DNA of 64,000 nt from Colwellia sp. (GCA_013215295.1 JABSOZ010000003.1:1-64000), one strand, 5' to 3'; counted from the stretch's first letter, positions 1 to 9,357 are shown. Notes: generated from the sequence alone by a model not told the origin. Numbers and translations: made by a program.

Positions 1-80
1 TTCCGAACTCAGAAGTGAAACGCAGTAGCGCCGATGGTAGTGTGGGAGTTCCCATGTGAGAGTAGGACATTGCTAGGATC
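1..80 (+). rRNA. rrf: 5S ribosomal RNA, 3' part (cut by window edge)
   Basis: The first 80 bases match the 3' two thirds of a gammaproteobacterial 5S rRNA, including the segments CGAACTCAGAAGTGAAACGC and GCGCCGATGGTAGTGTGGG and the closing helix strand ending near base 80. The 5' part lies outside the window, so a ribosomal RNA operon reading in the + direction must precede it. The exact 3' end is set by analogy with E. coli 5S and may be off by a base or two. Confidence 0.95.
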
Positions 81-87
81 CAAATAT

Positions 88-116
88 AAAACCCGCTACT
101 CTGTAGCGGGTTTTTT
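88..116 (+). terminator. Rho-independent terminator of the rRNA operon
   Basis: Nine-base GC-rich stem (91-99 with 103-111) with a three-base loop, flanked by A's on the left and a run of six T's on the right. It sits 8 bases after the 5S rRNA and ends the rRNA operon. Confidence 0.93.
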
Positions 117-156
117 CGTTTATAATCACAAATTAATTTAATTAATGGTGTAAATA

Positions 157-1116
157 ATGAATTGGGAAGATGCTAAACGAAGGAGTGCTATTCTTACTCA
201 AATAAGAGGCTTTTTTCAAAGGAAAAATGTTATTGAGGTTGAAACTCCCTCATTATCGTTAGGAACAGTCACAGATCCTTTTCTAGATGCTTTCATCTCT
301 AAGTATAACTATCTATCAAATAGCGACATTAATGCTTCTACACCGCTTTATATGCAAACCTCACCAGAGTTTCATATGAAGAGATTACTATCATCAGGCT
401 ATCAATGTATTTATCAAATTTGCAAAGCATTTAGACATGAAGATTTTGGTCATCATCATAATCCTGAGTTTACTATATTAGAATGGTACCGTTTAGGATA
501 TGACCAGCATAATTTAATAGCAGAAGTTGATGAATTATTATCTACTGTATTAGGTACAGAACCGTGTGATAAAGTTACCTATCAAACCTTATTTCTAAAG
601 TCAGTTAACGTAGATCCTTTATCGACAAACTTTAAAGAACTTTATGATGTGATATTAAAACATCATAAAGGAGCTGAATGGCTCTTTGAATCACAAGACT
701 GTGATTTATTACTACAGTTTATTTTCTCTGAGATTATTGAAGTGAGTATCGGGAAATCTGTTCCTTGTTTTGTTTATAATTTTCCTATCGAGCAAGCATC
801 ACTTGCAAAAGTTTGTCCTTCGGATGGTCGTGTTGCACAACGTTTTGAGTGCTATTATAAGGGGTTGGAGTTAGCTAATGGCTTTAATGAACTTACCGAT
901 GTGGACATACAAGAAGCTAGATTCGTTCAAGATAATAAGAAACGTCAACAATTAGGCTTACCAGAAAGAGAGATAGATACAAATTTTATCGATGCTCTGC
1001 ATTTAGGCTTACCTCAATGTTCAGGGGTAGCGTTAGGTATTGATCGGTTGATGATGATTGCACTAGATAAATCTTCAATAGAAGATGTGATTACATTTCC
1101 TATAGAAAAAGCTTAG
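157..1116 (+). CDS. epmA: EF-P beta-lysylation ligase EpmA (PoxA/GenX/YjeA)
   Basis: Class II lysyl-tRNA-synthetase paralogue that attaches (R)-beta-lysine to the conserved lysine of elongation factor P. The 319 residues match the family length (E. coli 325) and lack the N-terminal anticodon-binding domain of LysRS. Seen motifs: the class II motif 2 segment FRHEDFGHHHNPEFTILEWY (about residues 92-111), FECYYKGLELANGFNELTD near 224-242, and the motif 3 region CSGVALGIDRLMM near 290-302. The ATG gives the usual N-terminus (motif KRRSAILTQIRGFF). It is a single gene just after the rRNA terminator, with no strong Shine-Dalgarno sequence. The partner genes efp and epmB are not in the window. Confidence 0.96.
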   Translation: MNWEDAKRRSAILTQIRGFFQRKNVIEVETPSLSLGTVTDPFLDAFISKYNYLSNSDINASTPLYMQTSPEFHMKRLLSSGYQCIYQICKAFRHEDFGHHHNPEFTILEWYRLGYDQHNLIAEVDELLSTVLGTEPCDKVTYQTLFLKSVNVDPLSTNFKELYDVILKHHKGAEWLFESQDCDLLLQFIFSEIIEVSIGKSVPCFVYNFPIEQASLAKVCPSDGRVAQRFECYYKGLELANGFNELTDVDIQEARFVQDNKKRQQLGLPEREIDTNFIDALHLGLPQCSGVALGIDRLMMIALDKSSIEDVITFPIEKA

Positions 1117-1123
1117 AAACTTT

Positions 1124-1151
1124 TGTGATAATATATCAATTGTGATAATAT
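1124..1151 (+). promoter_or_regulatory. Direct repeat with a Zur-like inverted repeat upstream of the MerC-domain gene
   Basis: The 12-mer TTGTGATAATAT occurs at 1123-1134 and again at 1140-1151, 17 bases apart. The first copy extends into TGTGATAATATATCA (1124-1138), which agrees at 13 of 15 positions with the Zur box core TGTTATANTATAACA as I recall it. It sits about 65-80 bases before the MerC-domain gene. A zur gene is present at 48725-49159. Regulation by Zur is inferred, and AT-rich DNA makes chance matches possible. Confidence 0.45.
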
Positions 1152-1201
1152 CCACTTTATAGATTTACACGATATAAACTTACATTAAAGAAGGCCGAAG
1201 A

Positions 1202-1585
1202 ATGCTTGATCGAATTGGAATAACTGCAACTTCGCTTTGTGCCCTCCATTGCATATTATTACCGGTATTATTACCCGCTTTACCACTACTAGGCTTAAGT
1301 TTTTTAGCAGATCATGCTTGGGAACATATCTTTCTAATAATCACTGCTATTTTGGGAACTATTGCATTATTTTCCGGTTTCAAAAAATACCATCGACGTC
1401 TTTACCCTTTTTACCTTTTATTTTTAGGGGTCGGTATTTATTGGATAAAACATGACTTTTCAGAAGCAATTCAACCCTATTTTATTATTATCGGTGCTAG
1501 TTTAATTGTAGCTGCGCATATTATTAATTTGAAATTATGTAACAATTGTAAACAGTGCACCGATGAAAGTTGTGAAAGTAGTTAA
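1202..1585 (+). CDS. MerC-domain small membrane protein
   Basis: A 127-residue inner membrane protein with four predicted hydrophobic segments (about 10-35, 45-62, 70-84 and 90-110). The first helix carries a CALHC motif (residues 13-17), as in the MerC mercury transporter family. The C-terminus has four cysteines in two pairs (CNNCKQC near 113-119 and a later DESCES), a likely metal-binding tail. Chromosomal MerC-domain proteins without mer neighbours are common in marine gammaproteobacteria, and their substrate is not settled; no merR, merA or merT is next to it. The Zur-like box upstream hints at zinc rather than mercury, which is inference. ATG is preceded by AGAAGG. Confidence 0.8.
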   Translation: MLDRIGITATSLCALHCILLPVLLPALPLLGLSFLADHAWEHIFLIITAILGTIALFSGFKKYHRRLYPFYLLFLGVGIYWIKHDFSEAIQPYFIIIGASLIVAAHIINLKLCNNCKQCTDESCESS

Positions 1586-1606
1586 TTAGAAAATTAGTTA
1601 ATATTA

Positions 1607-3013
1607 TTACAAATCTAATTCTTTTAACTTTCTTGTTAGTGTATTTCTTCCCCAACCCAACTTTATAGCCGCTTCTTGTTTTCTTCCTTGGGTGAAATGT
1701 AAAGCCCGTTCTAATAGTACTTTTTCAAACTCAGGTAATGCTGTATCAATAATATTGATATTACCCTGTGCTAATTGTTCGTCTACCCACTTTTGTAGAG
1801 CAATAGGCCAGCTTGTCACTTCTTCAGTCGATCTGATGAGTGAAGTTTTTTCAGAAAGTTCGCTAGGTAGGTCATCTAATAAAATTTCTTTACCGCTACC
1901 CATTACTGTTAAGTACCGACAAATATTCTCAAGCTGACGTACATTTCCTGGCCAAGCACATTGCTCCAAATAGTTAAGTGTAGATTTATGCAATGTTTTT
2001 TGTTCTACTTCAAGTTCTTTGGCTGCGAGATGTAAAAAATGATTAATGAGTTGCTCAATATCTTCCTTACGTTCACGTAGACTCGGTAATTGGATTCTGA
2101 TTACATTTAGACGATGAAATAAATCTTCACGAAACTCACCATTATTTACTTGTACTTCTAAGTTTTGATGTGTAGCAGCAATGATTCTTACGTCAACCTG
2201 AATAGGCAAGTGTCCGCCAACTCGATAAAATTGACCATCAGAGAGCACACGCAATAAACGTGTTTGTATGTCTAAAGGCATATCGCCGATTTCATCAAGA
2301 AATAAAGTGCCTTTATGTGCTTGTTCAAATCGACCTTGTCGAACGGCATTTGCACCAGTAAAAGCACCTTTTTCATGACCAAATAACTCAGATTCAATTA
2401 AGTCCTTTGGGATTGCCGCCATATTCAATGGAATAAATGGCGCATCTGAACGAGGACTATGCATATGTAATGCATGAGCAACTAATTCTTTACCTGTACC
2501 AGATTCACCATTAATCAATACACTTATACTCGAGCGCGATAGGCGACCGATTGCTCGGAAAACTTCTTGCATGGCAGGAGCAGCGCCGATAATACCCACT
2601 GAATCAGGTACGGCGACCAACTGCTTGCGTTTCGCACTTTGCTCACGAGAATGGGTTAATGCCCGTCTGGTAAGTGCTATAGCTTCATCTGTATCGAAAG
2701 GTTTGGGGAGATATTCAAAAGCACCACCTTGATAAGCGTTAACTGCACTATCAAGATCTGAATGAGCTGTAATTATTATTACTGGAAGGTTTGGATATTG
2801 TTCAGTAACACGACTAAGTAGGGTTAACCCGTCAATATTGGGCATTCTAATATCAGAAATAATAACTTCTGGTTGTTGGTGATCTAATGCAATCAATAAG
2901 TCTTCTGGTTTTTCAAAAGAAGCTACAGATATATTTGCTCCTGATAGCGCTTTCTCTAAAACCCAGCGAATAGAGCTGTCATCATCTACAATCCAAACTT
3001 GCTCAACATTCAT
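1607..3013 (-). CDS. glnG: Nitrogen regulation response regulator NtrC (NR(I))
   Basis: Sigma-54-dependent activator of nitrogen-limitation genes, phosphorylated by NtrB. Domains of the 468 residues: receiver (about 5-120) with the phospho-acceptor in [13 protein letters not shown]+ domain (about 140-370) with Walker [12 protein letters not shown], the sigma-54 contact loop GAFTGA and [20 protein letters not shown]; and a Fis-type helix-turn-helix at the C-terminus ending in [18 protein letters not shown]. The length equals the E. coli protein. Its start overlaps the end of glnL by 11 bases, so the two are translationally linked. Readable NtrC sites lie before glnL and glnA. Confidence 0.97.
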   Translation of the reverse strand: MNVEQVWIVDDDSSIRWVLEKALSGANISVASFEKPEDLLIALDHQQPEVIISDIRMPNIDGLTLLSRVTEQYPNLPVIIITAHSDLDSAVNAYQGGAFEYLPKPFDTDEAIALTRRALTHSREQSAKRKQLVAVPDSVGIIGAAPAMQEVFRAIGRLSRSSISVLINGESGTGKELVAHALHMHSPRSDAPFIPLNMAAIPKDLIESELFGHEKGAFTGANAVRQGRFEQAHKGTLFLDEIGDMPLDIQTRLLRVLSDGQFYRVGGHLPIQVDVRIIAATHQNLEVQVNNGEFREDLFHRLNVIRIQLPSLRERKEDIEQLINHFLHLAAKELEVEQKTLHKSTLNYLEQCAWPGNVRQLENICRYLTVMGSGKEILLDDLPSELSEKTSLIRSTEEVTSWPIALQKWVDEQLAQGNINIIDTALPEFEKVLLERALHFTQGRKQEAAIKLGWGRNTLTRKLKELDL

Positions 3014-4097
3014 TATTAATCTCTTCTTGTATAGGTAGTAAAATTAGGAACTCTGTATGACCTGGTCGGCTGAAACATGATAGTTTGCCTTTATGCTGCT
3101 GTATTAATGTTTGGGAAATGGATAAACCTAATCCCGTACCATTATCACGCGCAGAAACCATAGGATAGAATAATGTATCTTGAATCTTCTCAGGGATACC
3201 TGGTCCATTATCTATAATGCTTATCTGAACACATAACTTTACACGTTTTCCGTTGATGGTCTTGTTACTTGCCGCTCGTGTTTTGAGTGTTATACAACAT
3301 TCAGGATCAATTATTTGAACGGCGTTGTTAACGATATTTATAACGGCTTGTTGCAATTTGTCTTGGTCAAAGCTTATTTCAGGAATTGACGGATCATAGT
3401 CTCGAATAATTTCAATCTTTTTGGGGTTATTATAATTTATTAGCTGAAACACTTTTTCTAAGACAATATGTATATTTTGTTCTGCCATCTGGGGTAATTG
3501 ATTTGGCCCCAGCAGTTTATCGACTAGATTAGTGAGACGATCAGCCTGTTCGATAATTAATTCAGTATATTCTTGTTGTTCTGGTGATAATTCTTTACTC
3601 AGTAACTGTGCTGCGCCACGTAAACCGCCAAGGGGGTTTTTTATTTCATGAGCAAGCCCACGAATTAGGTCACGAGCAGACTCCCATTGCTGATGCTGGA
3701 ATGCTTCGATACTCATTTGCTTTTGTTGATCTATTTGTTTGAATTCTAGTAATATATGCGGTTGCTTACTGAACTCGACAGAAGAAGCGGTAATTTCTAC
3801 TGTTATACGAGTATGATCAAAGAATTCGATGGTGACATCACTATCACTGAACTCTTGCCCAGAGGTAAGTAGTTGGTCCAAACGTTCTTTCTTGATAGGA
3901 GAATTGTAGAATACTGTAGTGATCGGTAAATTGTATAATTTATTAAAACTTTTAATGAGTAATGCTTCAGCTGCAGGATTAACATATTTTATGGTTAATT
4001 CACTGTCAAGCACAACGACAGCTGTAACCATTTGGTTTGGTAGCTTTTGTTGATAACTAAGTTTTAATTGCTGATCTCTACTGCTGATAATAGACAT
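3003..4097 (-). CDS. glnL: Nitrogen regulation sensor kinase NtrB (NR(II))
   Basis: Cytosolic histidine kinase/phosphatase that controls NtrC in response to the PII protein. The 364 residues have no membrane segment. An N-terminal PAS domain (about 18-125) is followed by a HisKA domain with the phospho-histidine motif GLAHEIKNPLGGLRG near 148, and a HATPase domain with the N box around NIVNNAVQ and the G2 box GTGLGLSISQT. It is the first gene of a glnL-glnG pair, transcribed away from glnA. A perfect NtrC-type inverted repeat lies just 11 bases upstream of the start, suggesting NtrC represses this promoter as in enteric bacteria. Confidence 0.96.
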   Translation of the reverse strand: MSIISSRDQQLKLSYQQKLPNQMVTAVVVLDSELTIKYVNPAAEALLIKSFNKLYNLPITTVFYNSPIKKERLDQLLTSGQEFSDSDVTIEFFDHTRITVEITASSVEFSKQPHILLEFKQIDQQKQMSIEAFQHQQWESARDLIRGLAHEIKNPLGGLRGAAQLLSKELSPEQQEYTELIIEQADRLTNLVDKLLGPNQLPQMAEQNIHIVLEKVFQLINYNNPKKIEIIRDYDPSIPEISFDQDKLQQAVINIVNNAVQIIDPECCITLKTRAASNKTINGKRVKLCVQISIIDNGPGIPEKIQDTLFYPMVSARDNGTGLGLSISQTLIQQHKGKLSCFSRPGHTEFLILLPIQEEINNEC

Positions 4098-4107
4098 AAA
4101 AACCTAC

Positions 4108-4126
4108 TTGCACTAATTCAGTGCAA
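4108..4126 (-). promoter_or_regulatory. NtrC binding site upstream of glnL
   Basis: Perfect inverted repeat TTGCAC-N7-GTGCAA; the inner 17 bases (4109-4125) match the NtrC consensus TGCAC-N7-GTGCA at all ten fixed positions. It lies 11-29 bases upstream of the glnL start codon, a position suited to repression of a sigma-70 promoter. A second half site, GGTGCA, is nearby at about 4151-4156. Confidence 0.85.
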
Positions 4127-4173
4127 TAAAATATTGAAATAGTTATTTTGGTGCAAATTGTACTGCGTTTTAA

Positions 4174-4695
4174 TTAATTTGCTTTATTAACCGATGATCT
4201 ATGCATATAAAAGGTTATAGACTTGGATGATGCAATTACCTTGCCTTTTTCATTAAGTAATTTCATTTTTATGATATGTTCACCACGATCTATATTTCTT
4301 AACACAAACATGGAGTGGGGTTGGGGTTTTTCAAAAGGTTTGTCATCTAAATATAATTGGATATGTAGACCCTGTTTGAAAATAGGTTTAATACTACCTG
4401 TTACATATACTGAGCCAGTGTTATCCCTAATAGTGGCATTTTGTTTAGGTTGATTTATTTCAACCTGATAGTCATCTTTTATAATTTTTGGTGTTAAATC
4501 TAACATTGAAGTATCAACAGAAGATGATGTATTGGGCGCTCTTACTTCAACTTCTTCAGCACCAGGCTTAGGGCTATCAGAAAAAACTAAAACGCCATCA
4601 TCATTTCTCCAAACATAAATTTTTGTTGAAGCAGCGAAAACATTACTACTTAGTAATGTGAAGATTAACGTTAATAACAACAAAGAATGACGCAA
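4174..4695 (-). CDS. DUF4124-domain exported protein
   Basis: A 173-residue protein with a clear signal peptide (hydrophobic stretch about 4-20, cleavage after VFAAS). The mature N-terminus KIYVWRNDDGVLVFSDSPKPG (read as one motif, about 25-45) is the usual DUF4124 signature, in which a short beta-hairpin follows the signal. The remainder has a beta-sandwich look (TGSIKPIFKQGLHIQLYLDDKP), similar to DUF4124 proteins found next to glnA and ntrBC in other marine gammaproteobacteria. Function unknown; the periplasmic location is inferred. It lies between glnA and glnL on the same strand, after the glnA terminator, so it probably has its own promoter. Confidence 0.8.
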   Translation of the reverse strand: MRHSLLLLTLIFTLLSSNVFAASTKIYVWRNDDGVLVFSDSPKPGAEEVEVRAPNTSSSVDTSMLDLTPKIIKDDYQVEINQPKQNATIRDNTGSVYVTGSIKPIFKQGLHIQLYLDDKPFEKPQPHSMFVLRNIDRGEHIIKMKLLNEKGKVIASSKSITFYMHRSSVNKAN

Positions 4696-4756
4696 AAAGT
4701 TAACTCTTGTTAAAATACCTACCTTAAACTTATATAACTAATGGCTGTATTGCCAC

Positions 4757-4785
4757 AAAAAAGCTCACCGAAGTGAGCTTTTTTT
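4757..4785 (-). terminator. Rho-independent terminator of glnA
   Basis: Twelve-base perfect stem, 4757-4768 with 4773-4784, loop CGAA. A- and T-runs on both sides make it work in either direction; the gene it follows is glnA on the - strand, which ends 23 bases upstream. Confidence 0.93.
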
Positions 4786-4808
4786 AATATTTATTAATTT
4801 AGTGGGTA

Positions 4809-6215
4809 TTAAACACTGTAATACATATCAAATTCAACAGGGTGAGTTGTTGAGTTTAATAACACAACTTCTTCACGTTTAAGGCCGATATAGGCATTAA
4901 TCATATCAATATCCATCACGCCACCAGCCGTTAAATAATCATTATCAGCTTCTAATGAATCAAGTGCTTCTTCTAAAGAAGAACATACTTGCGGAATAGC
5001 CGCTGCTTCTTCTGCTGGAAGGTCATATAAATCTTTGTCCATCGCATCGCCAGGATGGATTTTGTTTTTAATACCATCAAGACCAGCCATTAACATAGCA
5101 GTGAAACCTAAGTAAGGGTTCATTGTTGGATCAGGGAAACGAACTTCAATGCGCATTGCTTTAGGGCTTGGCACAATTGGAATACGAATAGACGCTGAAC
5201 GATTACGAGCTGAGTATGCAAGCATTACCGGTGCTTCAAAACCCGGAACAAGACGTTTATATGAGTTAGTTGATGCATTCGTGAAAGCATTAAGTGATTT
5301 AGCATGTTTGATGATACCACCAATATAGTAAATCGCCATTTCAGATAATCCGCCGTACTTATCACCTGAGAATAAATTAACACCGTCTTTAGCTAGAGAC
5401 TGGTGAACATGCATACCAGTACCGTTATCACCAACTAAAGGTTTTGGCATAAACGTTGCCGTTTTACCGTAAGCATGAGCAACGTTATGAACAACATATT
5501 TATAAATTTGAACTTCATCAGCTTTTTTAACCATGGTATTGAAACGACAGGCAATTTCATTTTGGCCAGCAGTTGCAACTTCATGGTGATGTGCTTCAAC
5601 AACTAAGCCCATTTCTTCCATGACTAAACACATCGCTGATCGTAGATCTTGTGAAGAATCAACTGGTGATGTTGGGAAATAACCACCTTTAACACCAGGA
5701 CGGTGTCCCATGTTGCCTTCTTCGTATTCAGTACCTGAATTCCAAGCAGCTTCTTTATCATCGATTTTGTAAAAAGAACCAGACATATCAGTATGGAAAC
5801 GAACGTCATCAAAAACGAAAAATTCTGGTTCCGGACCAATTAACACTGTGTCAGCAATACCAGTACTGCGTAGGTATTCTTCAGCACGGTTAGCAACTGA
5901 ACGAGGATCACGGCTGTAACCTTGCATAGTTGCAGGTTCAACAATATCACAACGTAAGTTCATCGTTACAGCATCAGTAAACGGGTCTAATACAGCGGTA
6001 GATGGATCAGGCATCATAACCATGTCTGATTCATTAATGCCTTTCCAGCCTTCTATAGAAGAACCATCGAACATTTTACCATCTTCAAAAAAGTCTTCAT
6101 CTACTTGATGATGAGGAATTGAAACGTGTTGCTCTTTACCTTTTGAATCAGTAAAACGTAGGTCAACAAATTTAACATCGTTGTCTTTGATTAAATCTAA
6201 TACTGCTTGTGACAT
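4809..6215 (-). CDS. glnA: Glutamine synthetase, type I (GS-beta)
   Basis: Makes glutamine from glutamate, ammonia and ATP as a dodecamer. The 468 residues match E. coli GlnA (469). Visible motifs: [17 protein letters not shown] near 49-65, the catalytic [11 protein letters not shown] near 264-274, and the glutamate-flap area [22 protein letters not shown]. The adenylylation tyrosine lies in [12 protein letters not shown] near residue 397, so activity should be controlled by GlnE. Transcription is very likely from a sigma-54 promoter activated by NtrC (sites at 6274-6399). Confidence 0.98.
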   Translation of the reverse strand: MSQAVLDLIKDNDVKFVDLRFTDSKGKEQHVSIPHHQVDEDFFEDGKMFDGSSIEGWKGINESDMVMMPDPSTAVLDPFTDAVTMNLRCDIVEPATMQGYSRDPRSVANRAEEYLRSTGIADTVLIGPEPEFFVFDDVRFHTDMSGSFYKIDDKEAAWNSGTEYEEGNMGHRPGVKGGYFPTSPVDSSQDLRSAMCLVMEEMGLVVEAHHHEVATAGQNEIACRFNTMVKKADEVQIYKYVVHNVAHAYGKTATFMPKPLVGDNGTGMHVHQSLAKDGVNLFSGDKYGGLSEMAIYYIGGIIKHAKSLNAFTNASTNSYKRLVPGFEAPVMLAYSARNRSASIRIPIVPSPKAMRIEVRFPDPTMNPYLGFTAMLMAGLDGIKNKIHPGDAMDKDLYDLPAEEAAAIPQVCSSLEEALDSLEADNDYLTAGGVMDIDMINAYIGLKREEVVLLNSTTHPVEFDMYYSV

Positions 6216-6273
6216 GTAAAGTCTCCAGTGTCTTTAAAATAAAATACGTTTGCATTTTGCTTAAATGGCATAA

Positions 6274-6289
6274 AGCGAAATTCATGCCA
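6274..6289 (-). promoter_or_regulatory. Sigma-54 promoter of glnA
   Basis: On the - strand the sequence reads TGGCAT-N5-TCGCT, against the consensus TGGCAC-N5-TTGCW. The invariant GG and GC pairs have the required spacing. Transcription would start near 6262, giving a leader of about 47 bases before glnA. The NtrC sites lie 50-110 bases further upstream, the usual arrangement for an NtrC-activated promoter. Confidence 0.82.
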
Positions 6290-6341
6290 AGAGAAAAAGT
6301 GTTGATATAATAAGGTGTTAAGTTAATCAATGAACTGACCT

Positions 6342-6358
6342 TGCACTATTGTTGTGCG
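6342..6358 (-). promoter_or_regulatory. NtrC site 1 upstream of glnA
   Basis: TGCAC-N7-GTGCG, nine of ten consensus positions, centred about 88 bases upstream of the inferred sigma-54 start site. In enteric glnA the strong NtrC sites lie at about -108 and -140, so this works as an enhancer position. Confidence 0.8.
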
Positions 6359-6382
6359 TGAGGCGATCAAAGTTGGTGCGCA

Positions 6383-6399
6383 TGCGGTTATTTGGTGCT
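6383..6399 (-). promoter_or_regulatory. NtrC site 2 upstream of glnA (weaker)
   Basis: TGCGG-N7-GTGCT: the left half is degenerate and the right half good. It is 41 bases from site 1, about four helical turns, so both would face the same side of the DNA. A further GGTGC half site lies at 6375-6379. Confidence 0.55.
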
Positions 6400-6465
6400 T
6401 ATGAGTATAACAGGGTGTTTGAATTTGTGTTTATAGATATTTGTGAAAGGTTAAATATTTGTCGC

Positions 6466-6494
6466 TGTCTTTATTGTGTTCGTTACTGTATAAT
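6466..6494 (+). promoter_or_regulatory. Sigma-70 promoter of typA
   Basis: TGTCTT, a 17-base spacer, then the perfect -10 box TATAAT at 6489-6494. The -35 is weak. It lies about 60 bases upstream of the typA start. Confidence 0.6.
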
Positions 6495-6559
6495 CCGCGC
6501 CCAATTATAGCCCTATATTCTTTTGATGAAAAAGTCTTTAAAGAAAGCGAGTAACGCCT

Positions 6560-8374
6560 GTGTTAGATAAATTAAGAAATGTAGCAATTATTGCTCACGT
6601 TGACCACGGAAAAACCACTTTAGTTGATAAATTACTTGAGCAATCTGGTACGCTTGATGTCCGCGGCGGTCTTGAAGAACGTACGATGGACTCGAATGAT
6701 ATCGAGAAAGAACGTGGAATCACAATCTTGGCTAAAAACACGGCTGTTAACTGGAATGGTTACCGTGTAAACATTGTAGATACTCCTGGTCACGCTGATT
6801 TCGGTGGTGAAGTTGAACGTGTTATGTCAATGGTAGATTCAGTTCTACTGATTGTTGATGCACAAGAAGGCCCTATGCCACAAACGCGTTTCGTTACGAA
6901 AAAAGCGTTTGCTCAAGGTTTAAAGCCAATTCTTGTTATTAATAAAGTTGATAAGCCTGGTTCTCGTCCTGATTGGGTTATGGATCAAGTTTTTGAATTG
7001 TTTGATAACCTTGGTGCTACTGATGAACAGCTAGACTTTAAAGTTGTTTACGCATCAGCAATCAATGGTTGGGCATCGCTTGAAGAAGGCGTAATTGGCA
7101 CAGATATGACGCCTTTATTTGATACAATCATTAAAGAAGTACCACAACCAGTAGCTGATCCTGATGCTCCCTTCCAAATGCAAATTTCTCAACTTGATTA
7201 CAATTCATACTTGGGCGTAATTGGTGTTGGTCGTATTACGCGTGGTTCTGTTAAGCCGAACCAACAAGTAACGATTAACCTAGCAAGCGGCGGTGTACAT
7301 AATGCTAAAGTAGGCAAAGTATATGGTTATTTAGGACTAGAGCGTCTTGATATAGAAGAAGGTTTTGCCGGTGACATTGTTGCAATTACCGGTTTAGGCG
7401 AATTAAAAATATCTGACACAGTTTGTTGTCCTACAGACGTTGAAGGTTTACCGGCATTATCTGTTGATGAACCAACGATCAACATGACTTTCCAAGTAAA
7501 TACTTCACCATTTTGTGGTAAAGAAGGTAAGTTCGTTACTTCACGTAACATTAAAGACCGTTTAGAAAAAGAGTTGATTCATAACGTTGCTTTACGTGTT
7601 GAACAGCTTGCTGATGCAGATAAATTTAAAGTATCAGGCCGTGGTGAACTTCACTTAGGTATTTTAATTGAAAACATGCGTCGTGAAGGTTTTGAATTAG
7701 CGGTTTCTCGTCCTGAAGTTATTGTTCGTGAAGTGAATGGCGAATTACAAGAACCTTATGAAAACGTAACCATTGATGTTGAAGAACAACATCAAGGATC
7801 TATCATGGAAAAGATGGGCATTCGTAAAGCTGAATTAACCGATATGGCACCAGATGGTACGGGTCGTATTCGTATGGACTTTATTATGCCTAGCCGTGGT
7901 TTAATTGGCTTTCAAACTGAATTCATGACATTAACATCAGGCTCTGGTTTGATTTACCATACATTCTTTGAATACGGACCTCATAAAGGTGGCGAAATTG
8001 GCCAGCGTAAGAATGGTGTAATGATTGGTAATGCAACGGGTAAAGCATTAACAAACGCTATCTTCAACTTACAATCTCGTGGTCGCATGTTGATCGGACA
8101 CGGTGTTGATATTTATGAAGGTCAAGTTATTGGTATTCATAGCCGTGATAACGACTTAACAGTAAATGCCCTTAAAGGTAAGCAGTTAACTAACGTTCGT
8201 TCATCAGGTACTGATGAAGCACAGACATTAACGCCACCTATTGTTATGTCATTAGAGCAAGCGTTAGAATTTATTGATAATGATGAACTTGTTGAAGTAA
8301 CACCACTTAGCATCCGTATACGTAAAAAACTTTTAAAAGAGAACGAACGTAAGCGTGAGTCTCGTCCTAAGTAA
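6560..8374 (+). CDS. typA: Ribosome-associated GTPase TypA/BipA
   Basis: Translational GTPase of the EF-G/LepA family that binds 70S ribosomes and helps ribosome assembly at low temperature. The 604 residues match the family. Visible: G1 AHVDHGKTT at 12-20, G2 region [12 protein letters not shown]3 [12 protein letters not shown]4 NKVD, then domains II, III and V, with the BipA-specific C-terminal domain containing [18 protein letters not shown]. The start is GTG (GTG TTA GAT). It is divergent from glnA, as in E. coli, and ends at its own terminator. Confidence 0.97.
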   Translation: MLDKLRNVAIIAHVDHGKTTLVDKLLEQSGTLDVRGGLEERTMDSNDIEKERGITILAKNTAVNWNGYRVNIVDTPGHADFGGEVERVMSMVDSVLLIVDAQEGPMPQTRFVTKKAFAQGLKPILVINKVDKPGSRPDWVMDQVFELFDNLGATDEQLDFKVVYASAINGWASLEEGVIGTDMTPLFDTIIKEVPQPVADPDAPFQMQISQLDYNSYLGVIGVGRITRGSVKPNQQVTINLASGGVHNAKVGKVYGYLGLERLDIEEGFAGDIVAITGLGELKISDTVCCPTDVEGLPALSVDEPTINMTFQVNTSPFCGKEGKFVTSRNIKDRLEKELIHNVALRVEQLADADKFKVSGRGELHLGILIENMRREGFELAVSRPEVIVREVNGELQEPYENVTIDVEEQHQGSIMEKMGIRKAELTDMAPDGTGRIRMDFIMPSRGLIGFQTEFMTLTSGSGLIYHTFFEYGPHKGGEIGQRKNGVMIGNATGKALTNAIFNLQSRGRMLIGHGVDIYEGQVIGIHSRDNDLTVNALKGKQLTNVRSSGTDEAQTLTPPIVMSLEQALEFIDNDELVEVTPLSIRIRKKLLKENERKRESRPK

Positions 8375-8396
8375 GCATTTTATTTAGACTGTAGAG

Positions 8397-8421
8397 AAAA
8401 CCAGCTTCGGCTGGTTTTTTT
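8397..8421 (+). terminator. Rho-independent terminator of typA
   Basis: Stem of four A-T and five GC-rich pairs (8397-8405 with 8410-8418), loop TTCG, followed by seven T's. Confidence 0.92.
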
Positions 8422-8423
8422 GT

Positions 8424-8475
8424 CACTAAAATTTAGTGGGCTTAAACGTCCAATCGTGTAAGACATGTCTTAAGC
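8424..8475. repeat. Cluster of short palindromes after typA
   Basis: Three inverted repeats stacked in 52 bases: CACTAAA-a-TTTAGTG (8424-8438), the perfect 14-base palindrome TAAGACATGTCTTA (8459-8472), and outer arms GCTTAA / TTAAGC (8440-8445 and 8470-8475). No gene is seen in 8423-8689. The 14-mer could be an operator for the small genes downstream; this is inference. Confidence 0.5.
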
Positions 8476-8689
8476 TCACATAAGAAATAACATAAAAAAC
8501 AGCTCTAAATATTTACGGGTTAACCTATATTATTGTTTTTATAGATAAATTTATTTTGAATGCGGTTGGGTTAGCGTATTATTGTTAGTTACAACACAGA
8601 GAGTTCACTGGAGGAAATCATATTAACTGTTACGCTTAAGTTACGAATAAAACTTTGACAATGCTGAGCTAAGCAAGGAGAAACTCTTG

Positions 8690-8866
8690 ATGGATCAAAA
8701 TAAATTAACTAGGTTAAACATTCTATTTGAAAAAGTCGTTTCTGATAGAGCGAACTCTAATGAACAAAGGGAGTTAAAATCCCTTTATCATGAATATATT
8801 GATGATGGCAGAGAAGTAGGCCTTCCAGTGCAGGAAGCATCTCACTTTCAACATGCGACAGCTTAA
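8690..8866 (+). CDS. Small protein of unknown function, 58 residues (paired with next gene)
   Basis: An ATG with an excellent ribosome binding site (AAGGAG, 9 bases upstream) opens a 58-codon frame ending at TAA 8864-8866. The protein begins MDQNKLTRLNILFEKVVSDR, has no signal or membrane segment, and looks like two acidic amphipathic helices (the second around RELKSLYHEYIDDGRE, residues 27-42). I do not recognise it. The next small protein has the same layout: L-x2-L near the start, LFE, then an EL-x2-L helix. The two may be paralogues in one operon. Support is the ribosome binding site, codon use like its neighbours and the pairing. Confidence 0.6.
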   Translation: MDQNKLTRLNILFEKVVSDRANSNEQRELKSLYHEYIDDGREVGLPVQEASHFQHATA

Positions 8867-8924
8867 TAGTCAAACGACTCCCTGTTTAGCTTTACAGGGT
8901 AACCACTTAAAAAGGAATTTCATT

Positions 8925-9110
8925 ATGTCTCCTGAACAACTAAAAGCACTACATACCCTTAGTCAACTTTTTGAAGAAGGTACTGCAGGGCCAAGTCAAA
9001 TAAAAGAGCTCTCATTTTTACTTGGTGAGATTAATAAAAATCAATGTGCAAGTGAGTTATTCTCTAATACGGGCTTGTCTCATTCTAGAGCGAGTACCGA
9101 AAATTTATAA
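8925..9110 (+). CDS. Small protein of unknown function, 61 residues (second of a pair)
   Basis: The frame is open from 8853, but the ATG at 8925 with AAAAAGGA 9-14 bases upstream is the better start; it gives 61 residues beginning MSPEQLKALHTLSQLFEEGT. There is a helical N-terminal half (residues 2-37, acidic and leucine-rich) and a serine-rich, probably unstructured C-terminus. No known family recognised. It resembles the 58-residue protein just upstream in its first 35-40 residues. Between them (8880-8899) is a hairpin with arms CCCTGT / ACAGGG and an 8-base loop that could affect coupling or mRNA stability. Confidence 0.6.
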   Translation: MSPEQLKALHTLSQLFEEGTAGPSQIKELSFLLGEINKNQCASELFSNTGLSHSRASTENL

Positions 9111-9357
9111 TTCATTGTCTGTGAAAAATCTAAATTGCATTTATTCTCTATAACCGGCAATCATTTAATACAGCAATTAATTATAAAAACTTGGTGATAC
9201 TTTACCGACATTAAAATAACTACACTGTTCTTTATTTATATATTGATTCACTTTCTAAGTTAAAAGTTATACTCATAACTAAAAAGTTTCATGTCATTAA
9301 GTGCTTTTAAGTGACTTGATGAATGCTTGTGACTTGTCAATAGAATTATTTATTTAT

